Position numbers and translations under genes: made by a program. Positions 58,429-64,000 of a stretch of 64,000 nt of DNA are shown here, one piece after another. The notes under the pieces were generated by a model, which worked only from the letters and a program-made list of their open reading frames with translations, was not told where the DNA came from and did no database searches. Position 1 is the first letter of the stretch; each line of letters opens with the position of its first letter. Source of the stretch: Planctomycetia bacterium. Its GTDB lineage: Bacteria; Planctomycetota; Planctomycetia; Pirellulales; PNKZ01. The stretch lies in NCBI GenBank assembly GCA_021413845.1, contig JAIOPP010000099.1:18622-82621 (forward strand), read 5' to 3'.

Positions 58429-59820
58429 TCACTTCAAGTTCGAGGCCGGGGTCGGTTGCGCTGCGGTGTTGACCGGCGCGGCGAACTGCAATGTCGATAT
58501 GATCTCTTCGTCGGCGCCGGCCATGCGCTCGAGCATCGGTTGCTCGCAAGTGAATGCGAAAACCGTTTGCCGCCCGTGCGCGTCTTGCACGAGGTAGTAG
58601 ATCCAAGTGATCGCCAGTTCTTCGACTTCGCCGGTCGCTTCGGCTCGGAAGACGGTGTGGCCGAGCGAGTTTTCCGCTTCGGTGACTTGCGTGAACTGGC
58701 CGAAATGCTTATCGAGCGAGCGACGGACATCGGCTTGAAACTGCGCGAGGGTCGGCCGACGGGTCGCGTCGGGAAGCACGACCGACGTGACGTTGCACTG
58801 CGCGACGAGCTCGCCCCGATCGACCATGCGCAGCGATAAGACATTGGCCCGATCGGCCATGACATGCCAGCGACGATCGTGATCGAACGCAAACAGCTTA
58901 TCGCTTGAAGAGTAGCGAATGCGGAGAGCATCGGCGGTCGGGCCCGCGACGACCTCCTCGAGATTGTCGTTGTTCAAAGCTTCGGGCTCGGTCGTCGGAG
59001 CGATGACCATCTGCAAGCGCGATTGCACTTCGAGGCCGGGCTCGACGTGGCCGATCGAACGCTTCTCTTTCATCAACACCGCGAGCCAAGTGACGCGCTT
59101 CTGCGCGCGGTCGAATTTATAACGTCCCGTGATCTCGATTTCGGTCGCGACTCCGTCGATCGCCCCTTGCACGACTCCTTTGAGTTCGATGCGGGCCGAC
59201 GTGTCGTCGATCTCGGTGAGTACGCTGGCGACCGTTGTTTGGCTGACGGCGTCGAGGTTCAATAGGCCGGCGATGAAGCGGTCGGTATGCGTCCAAGCAT
59301 CGCCGACCGCGACTTCCTTACTCGGCAGCAATTGCTCGACGAGCAAGCTATTGAACGGGATTTGCACGAGGTCGAGTTCGTCGGCCGTCAGAGGCGCCAG
59401 CGGGCAGAGCATCTCGGGCTGCGCGTCGGTCGTGCGGATGAGAAACAGTTTGCGCGCGTCGTCGAGCTTCGCTTCCGTCGTCAATTTGTCGACGACGTAC
59501 TTCGCTTCCGCCTGGCGATAGTTGCGGGCCGAGCGGCGGGCATCGGCTGTGTCGTCGAGCAGTTTTTCGTCGTAGGCAAAGCGAGCGACCACGGAGGTCG
59601 GGAGCGACTTGATTCCGCTCTTTTCCTTGAGCGTGAGGACTCCCCCGATTTCGAGCACCGCTTCGACTTTCGAAACGTCGGCCTTCGCGACGGAGCCGAT
59701 GAGCTCGATGGATGCCGGCGGCGCGGCTTGCGCTTGCGGTGCGTTGTGGAAACGGCAAACCACGGCGACCAGCAAGAGTCGCGTGAGGCTCGGCAACCAG
59801 TCTCTTAATGCGTTCGACAT
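58429..59820 (-). CDS. Secreted protein of unknown function
   Basis: A 463-residue protein. Residues 1-33 (LTRLLLVAVVCRFHNAPQAQ, then AAPPAS) form a signal peptide cut near AQA-AP. The mature protein has a repetitive beta-rich look, with the stretches VGDAWTHTDRFIAGLLNLDA and EIEITGRYKFDRAQKRVTWL resembling secreted planctomycete proteins of the DUF6263-like type, though I do not claim membership. A last part (330-445) has a separate alpha/beta look (RPTLAQFQADVRRSLDKHFG). No catalytic motif is visible. It probably acts in the periplasm or at the envelope. Confidence 0.7.
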   Translation of the reverse strand: MSNALRDWLPSLTRLLLVAVVCRFHNAPQAQAAPPASIELIGSVAKADVSKVEAVLEIGGVLTLKEKSGIKSLPTSVVARFAYDEKLLDDTADARRSARNYRQAEAKYVVDKLTTEAKLDDARKLFLIRTTDAQPEMLCPLAPLTADELDLVQIPFNSLLVEQLLPSKEVAVGDAWTHTDRFIAGLLNLDAVSQTTVASVLTEIDDTSARIELKGVVQGAIDGVATEIEITGRYKFDRAQKRVTWLAVLMKEKRSIGHVEPGLEVQSRLQMVIAPTTEPEALNNDNLEEVVAGPTADALRIRYSSSDKLFAFDHDRRWHVMADRANVLSLRMVDRGELVAQCNVTSVVLPDATRRPTLAQFQADVRRSLDKHFGQFTQVTEAENSLGHTVFRAEATGEVEELAITWIYYLVQDAHGRQTVFAFTCEQPMLERMAGADEEIISTLQFAAPVNTAAQPTPASNLK

Positions 59821-59989
59821 CGACGAAGCCCTTCGTCCGTGGCTATTCAGCGACCAGCCGTGCGCCAGGCTCGACCGGAGTAATCCCTATCGCGTAGTTT
59901 CGTCGCGGTGCGGCATCGGGATTGAGTCGATCATGAAATTCGTGCCGTTGGTCGCGATCGGGCTGTTTGGGTAAGCATCGAAAGAGGTT
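59821..59989. other. Upstream part of the long leader region before the sigma factor
   Basis: A short stretch between the secreted-protein start and the structured leader. No gene or certain promoter is seen. It must hold the leftward promoter of the secreted-protein gene and probably the start of the sigma factor transcript. Confidence 0.35.
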
Positions 59990-60388
59990 TAAGCGGTCGT
60001 GAAATGCAATCATCTAGAGGGGGCTCGCCGCGAGACATTTAAGTGCGGCATGCCTCTTGCTGGTTACTAGGGAATGAAACTTGAGGAAAACTCCGAACTT
60101 TTCCTGAACGGAGGACACTTTATTGCGTAGGACTAGGGTACGAACGACGCATACTTGTGTGAGGTGGCTCGCCTCAGACAAACCGCCTGCATCGGGTAGG
60201 CGGAGGGAAGGAAAATGACGAGGCGAAGAGTCTTTTGCGGCAAGGAATTTGGCAGCAAAGACGACTTCGATTAGCATACTGGCTCTGCCGGCAACGAGCT
60301 TGTCGGCAGGCTTAAGGGACAGACGACTCGATGGGCGGTGGGAGCCGCAGGGAACACCATCTGAGACTGAGAGGGAAGGTTCGTTCTC
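59990..60388 (+). ncRNA. Structured leader or non-coding RNA upstream of the sigma factor gene (family not recognised)
   Basis: About 400 bp with several strong helices. AGGAAAA 60084-60090 pairs with TTTTCCT 60099-60105. Its loop CTCCG (60091-60095) can pair with CGGAG (60109-60113), as a tight pseudoknot or an alternative hairpin. TGAGGTG/CGCCTCA pairs at 60160-60176, CCGCCT/AGGCGG at 60183-60203, and a 10-bp stem is at 60285-60309. The base composition is less GC-rich than the coding regions. GAGGAAAA...CTCCG recalls the RNase P core but other RNase P signatures are missing. It ends at the GAGGGAAGG ribosome site of the sigma factor, so a regulatory 5' leader is the favoured reading. Confidence 0.45.
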
Positions 60389-62065
60389 ATGAACAATAGC
60401 TACATCAACCCGGGCCTGCGGCAACTTCGCGATCAGCAAGTTCGTTTCGCGCCCCGCGACAAGAAGCTTCAGCAAGCCGCTCGGGCTGAAAAGCTACTCG
60501 CCGAGCTTGTCTCCGGCCGGTCGTACAACTACGTCGACCTGTGCTACAAGATCACCGACTTCAAGCCGGAACAGTACCCGGACTTGAAGGTTTCGGCCGA
60601 GGAAGCTCGGCACGATCTCCGGCTGTTCGTCGAAGACGTTTCGGCTGCGGCCGAAGTGCCTGCCGACGACGCCGGCGAGAGCGTGATGACGATCGAAGAG
60701 CTGGCCGAGAAGTTCAACGTCTCCACGAAGACGATTCAGCGCTGGCGCGAGCAAGGGCTCGTGAGCCGCCGGTTCGTTTTCGATGGTCGGAAGCGCGTCG
60801 GCTTTCTCAAGAGCTCGATCGATCGTTTCGTCGCCGACAACGAAGATCGGATTGCGCGCGGCAGCCGCTTTAGCCAACTCACCGACGAAGAGCGCGAACT
60901 GATTATCCGCCGCGCACGCCGACTTGCGCAGCATGGCGCGGGCCCTGCCGAAGTAGCGCGACGCATGTCGCGCAAGACCGGTCGTAGCCCGGAGACGATT
61001 CGTTACACGCTCAAGGCGTTTGAGGAAGAGCATCCTGATTTAGCCATTTTTCCGGACAACGGCGGCCCGTTGTCGGATGGCGACAAGCAGAGCATCTACC
61101 AGCATTATCGCCGGGGCGAGTCGGTCGATGCGCTGTGCAAGCGCTATCGTCGAACGAAGACGAGCGTCTATCGGATCATCAACGAAGTGCGGGCCGAGAA
61201 GATCGGCGCGCTGCCGCTCGACTACATCGACAACGAGTTGTTCTCGAAGCCGTGGGCCGAGAAGCAGATCCTAGTCGCTCCGCCGGTCGTTGAGAGTTCG
61301 AGCAAGAAAGCGCGAGCCCCTGCTGGGCTGCCGCCGTACTTGGCCGCGCTCTACGACGAACCGTTGCTGACGCGCGAGCAAGAGCAGTATCTCTTCCGGA
61401 AGTTCAATTTCTTGAAGCATAAGGCTGCTAGGCTCCGCACCGGCTTGGATCCGACTCGGGCCAAGAGCAGCTTGATGGACGATGTCGAGAAGCTGTACGG
61501 CGAAGCGGTCGCTCTGAAAAACGGACTGATTCGCGCCAACCTACGGCTTGTCGTCTCGATCGCTAAGCGGCATGTCGGTCCGCATGAAAACTTCTTCGAT
61601 CTCGTGAGCGACGGCAACATGTCGTTGATTCGTGCGGTCGAGAAGTTCGACTATGCCCGAGGGAATAAGTTCAGCACCTACGCCACGTGGGCCGTGATGA
61701 AGAACTTCGCTCGGACGATTCCGGATGAGATCAAGCGTCGCGATCGGTTTAAGACGAGCGTCGACGAGATGTTCAGTTCGGCGGAAGATCGGCGGACCGA
61801 TCAATACGAACTCGAACAGGCTCAAAACCAGCGAGAATCGCAAATCGGCCGGATTTTGGAGAATCTTGACGACCGCGAACAATCGATTATCATCAAACGC
61901 TTCGGTTTGGATCACAACCAAGAGCCTAAGACCTTGAAAGAGGTCGGCGACGAAATGGGTGTGACCAAAGAGCGAGTACGGCAAATCGAAGCTCGGGCAC
62001 TCTCGAAACTGCGAAAAGCGGCCGAAGAGTACCACGTCGAACTACCGGAACTCGGCGAAGAGTAA
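60389..62065 (+). CDS. Sigma-70 family RNA polymerase sigma factor with N-terminal helix-turn-helix domains
   Basis: A 558-residue sigma factor. Residues 99-150 (MTIEELAEKFNVSTKTIQRW) are a MerR/excisionase-like helix-turn-helix; 165-212 and 228-270 (SVDALCKRYRRTKTSVYRII) are further HTH-like segments. Region 1.2-like text is at 315-345, and region 2 at 377-443 (RANLRLVVSIAKRH and YARGNKFSTYATWAVMKNFA). Region 3 is essentially absent. Region 4 lies at 487-545 (TLKEVGDEMGVTKERVRQIE). GAGGGAAGG at 60370-60378 precedes the ATG. It likely directs RNA polymerase to a dedicated promoter set; its regulon is unknown. Confidence 0.9.
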   Translation: MNNSYINPGLRQLRDQQVRFAPRDKKLQQAARAEKLLAELVSGRSYNYVDLCYKITDFKPEQYPDLKVSAEEARHDLRLFVEDVSAAAEVPADDAGESVMTIEELAEKFNVSTKTIQRWREQGLVSRRFVFDGRKRVGFLKSSIDRFVADNEDRIARGSRFSQLTDEERELIIRRARRLAQHGAGPAEVARRMSRKTGRSPETIRYTLKAFEEEHPDLAIFPDNGGPLSDGDKQSIYQHYRRGESVDALCKRYRRTKTSVYRIINEVRAEKIGALPLDYIDNELFSKPWAEKQILVAPPVVESSSKKARAPAGLPPYLAALYDEPLLTREQEQYLFRKFNFLKHKAARLRTGLDPTRAKSSLMDDVEKLYGEAVALKNGLIRANLRLVVSIAKRHVGPHENFFDLVSDGNMSLIRAVEKFDYARGNKFSTYATWAVMKNFARTIPDEIKRRDRFKTSVDEMFSSAEDRRTDQYELEQAQNQRESQIGRILENLDDREQSIIIKRFGLDHNQEPKTLKEVGDEMGVTKERVRQIEARALSKLRKAAEEYHVELPELGEE

Positions 62066-62098
62066 GCTCGAAAGCGATTGAGTTGAATTAAAAACAGC

Positions 62099-62140
62099 GT
62101 CGATGCGGCCCTTGCAAACAAGGACCGCATCGACCTTTTT
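62099..62140 (+). terminator. Rho-independent terminator after the sigma factor
   Basis: GTCGATGCGG (62099-62108) pairs perfectly with CCGCATCGAC (62125-62134). Inner CCTTG/CAAGG extends the stem, and a T-run follows at 62136-62140. It lies 34 bp after the stop codon. Confidence 0.9.
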
Positions 62141-62542
62141 AAGACATCCGTTCCGGCGAGATCATGCCTGGTCGGTGCGGTAGTCGAATATAAAAACGCA
62201 GCGTGGCTCCCCGAGTGAGGGGATTCAATTTAGGGAGGACGTCTTTCGTCGCGAAGAAGACCGGTGTGGGCTCCGCATCGTCGGCCGCTGCTTCGGCAGG
62301 GCTTACGGCGCATGGGGTTACGGTCTTTTTCCGGCACGGACGCCCTCTTTTTTCGTTGACGAGGATTTACGCGGAACGGGAGTCGGGCGAAAAACGCGAA
62401 CTTTGTCGACTGGGCACAAGTCGGTAATGATGACGACTTTACGTGCCGAAAATTATCGCCGTGTACGGCTTGCAGGCCCCGCGGCTTTTAGTATATTTAC
62501 TGGTTTTCACGGTCGGGCATGAGTCGTTTTCAGGGGTAGTGG
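62141..62542. other. Spacer upstream of the tRNA-tuf operon
   Basis: A 402-bp stretch. A 74-codon rightward frame (62203-62427) has no family resemblance and is not called. The right end holds the likely tRNA operon promoter. Otherwise nothing is evident. Confidence 0.4.
62470..62497 (+). promoter_or_regulatory. Probable promoter of the tRNA-tuf operon
   Basis: TTGCAG at 62470-62475 and TATATT at 62492-62497 with a 16-bp spacer, 46 bp before the first tRNA. A GC-rich block lies between them. Confidence 0.55.
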
Positions 62543-62615
62543 GCTAGCGTAGCTCAATTGGCAGAGCAGCTGTTTTGTAAACAGCAGGTTGCGGGTTCGA
62601 TTCCCACCGCTAGCT
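62543..62615 (+). tRNA. tRNA-Thr (anticodon TGT)
   Basis: A full cloverleaf: acceptor GCTAGCG/CGCTAGC, anticodon stem GCTGT/ACAGC with loop TTTGTAA (anticodon TGT), and T-loop TTCGATT. One T-stem pair is mismatched (C-A, second pair). The 3' CCA is not encoded. Confidence 0.95.
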
Positions 62616-62764
62616 CTGTTGCAGCATTTCGATTTTTTTCGTGTCTTTGATTTTTTGATTTCTCGGGAAGGTCGGTTTTCGAATTATCGCGAGGCCGTGA
62701 TCGTTGGCGCAACGGTCGTCGTGGTCTCGTGAGGAAGCCGGTCTACGCGGAACGTCGGTGTTGA

Positions 62765-62847
62765 GGAGAGTTTCCCGAGCGGTCAAAGGGGTCAGACTGT
62801 AAATCTGATGGCTTACGCCTTCACTGGTTCGAATCCAGTACTCTCCA
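62765..62847 (+). tRNA. tRNA-Tyr (anticodon GTA)
   Basis: Acceptor GGAGAGT/ACTCTCC, anticodon loop CTGTAAA (GTA) on stem TCAGA/TCTGA, a long variable arm as expected for tRNA-Tyr, and T-loop TTCGAAT. No CCA is encoded. Confidence 0.95.
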
Positions 62848-62910
62848 CTGGTTGGTTTGTTTTTGTTTGTTGATTTGATGGTTGTCTGGTTCGGCTGGTT
62901 TGGTTCGGCT

Positions 62911-62981
62911 GCGGGTGTAGCTCAATGGTAGAGCGGCTGCCTTCCAAGCAGCATGCGAGGGTTCGATTCCCTCTACCCGCT
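62911..62981 (+). tRNA. tRNA-Gly (anticodon TCC)
   Basis: Acceptor GCGGGTG/TACCCGC (one G-U pair), anticodon loop CTTCCAA (TCC) on stem GCTGC/GCAGC, and T-loop TTCGATT. No CCA is encoded. Confidence 0.95.
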
Positions 62982-63041
62982 CTGGAAGGTCGCTTGCTAT
63001 TGGGTTCGCTTGGTGGTGAGTGCCCGTCCGGGCGTCCGTCT

Positions 63042-63114
63042 GCTGCTGTAGCTCAGTTGGTAGAGTGCGTCCTTGGTAAGGACGAGGTCATGGGTCCGAA
63101 TCCCATCAGCAGCT
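63042..63114 (+). tRNA. tRNA-Thr (anticodon GGT)
   Basis: Acceptor GCTGCTG/CAGCAGC, anticodon loop TTGGTAA (GGT) on stem CGTCC/GGACG. The T-loop reads TCCGAAT, so the nearly universal T at position 55 is C here. No CCA is encoded. Confidence 0.93.
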
Positions 63115-63253
63115 CTTGGGGCGTATGTTTTTGCGGCGGCGGAATCGCATCGGTGCGAACGCCGGTTCGCTGGAGTGTTCGCAAGTTACAAAGTTCACGT
63201 TCTGTAAAGTTCACGTTACTGGCAACGTTTGATTAAAATCGTAGGGAGTTAGA

Positions 63254-64000
<747 letters not shown>

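Noticed and set aside
60080..60340. RNase P RNA at the sigma factor leader
   Set aside because: GAGGAAAA...CTCCG and AGACAAACCGCC recall conserved RNase P blocks, but the other universal blocks and the closing P1/P4 pairing are not found.
60014..60475. Leftward 153-codon frame over the sigma factor leader
   Set aside because: No signal, domain or ribosome site; it covers the hairpins of the leader and runs into the sigma factor start.

Overview
The window looks like a piece of a high-GC planctomycete chromosome (Pirellulales-like). The evidence is the EF-Tu with an altered effector loop, a sigma-70 factor with extra N-terminal helix-turn-helix segments and no region 3, a split-domain gene style with many insertions in housekeeping proteins, and a weak use of Shine-Dalgarno sites. 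The taxonomic call is inference from gene content; no rRNA gene is present.

Layout. 1-11.2 kb is mostly housekeeping: the start of a secreted ThuA-like protein, an AcuI/YhdH-type reductase, thioredoxin with a clear promoter and terminator, a long coiled-coil protein, a branched-chain aminotransferase, a LolCDE-type ABC pair, LysS and a small secreted protein. 11.4-17 kb holds a DUF485/acetate-type symporter pair, a tungstate-type ABC transporter (tupB-tupC-tupA) and ScpA. 17.2-22.4 kb holds a HIT hydrolase, a dNTP triphosphohydrolase, ArgS, RsfS and a Bcp peroxiredoxin with a lysine-rich tail.

22.4-39.5 kb is the main accessory locus. It is one tight minus-strand operon: an NRPS with the order formyltransferase, condensation remnant, adenylation domain with an inserted luciferase-like monooxygenase, PCP; then a type I PKS (KS-AT-KR-DH-ACP-TE); then a two-subunit methylmalonyl-CoA mutase and methylmalonyl-CoA epimerase; then an A-PCP-TE NRPS whose adenylation domain is broken by an internal deletion and frameshift. 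The mutase and epimerase could make methylmalonyl-CoA from succinyl-CoA for the PKS. I regard this as the best candidate for an undescribed biosynthetic system in the window.

39.9-52.1 kb is a polysaccharide or glycolipid assembly and export cluster: four glycosyltransferases, a TolC-family outer-membrane factor, a Wzy/ligase-like membrane protein, a Wzz-like protein fused to a degenerate tyrosine-kinase domain, and a Wzx-like flippase. It is divergent from the NRPS-PKS operon and shares its control region.

52.5-64 kb: a phosphoglycerate-mutase-fold protein without its catalytic residues overlaps accD; two MFS transporters lie in tandem; a CsrA-like protein with a C-terminal extension has a good promoter; a secreted unknown protein follows. 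Then come a 568-bp structured leader, the unusual sigma factor with a strong terminator, and a tRNA-Thr/Tyr/Gly/Thr-tuf operon that runs off the window. Short tandem repeats (7 or 14 bp) and palindromic REP-like elements are scattered between genes.
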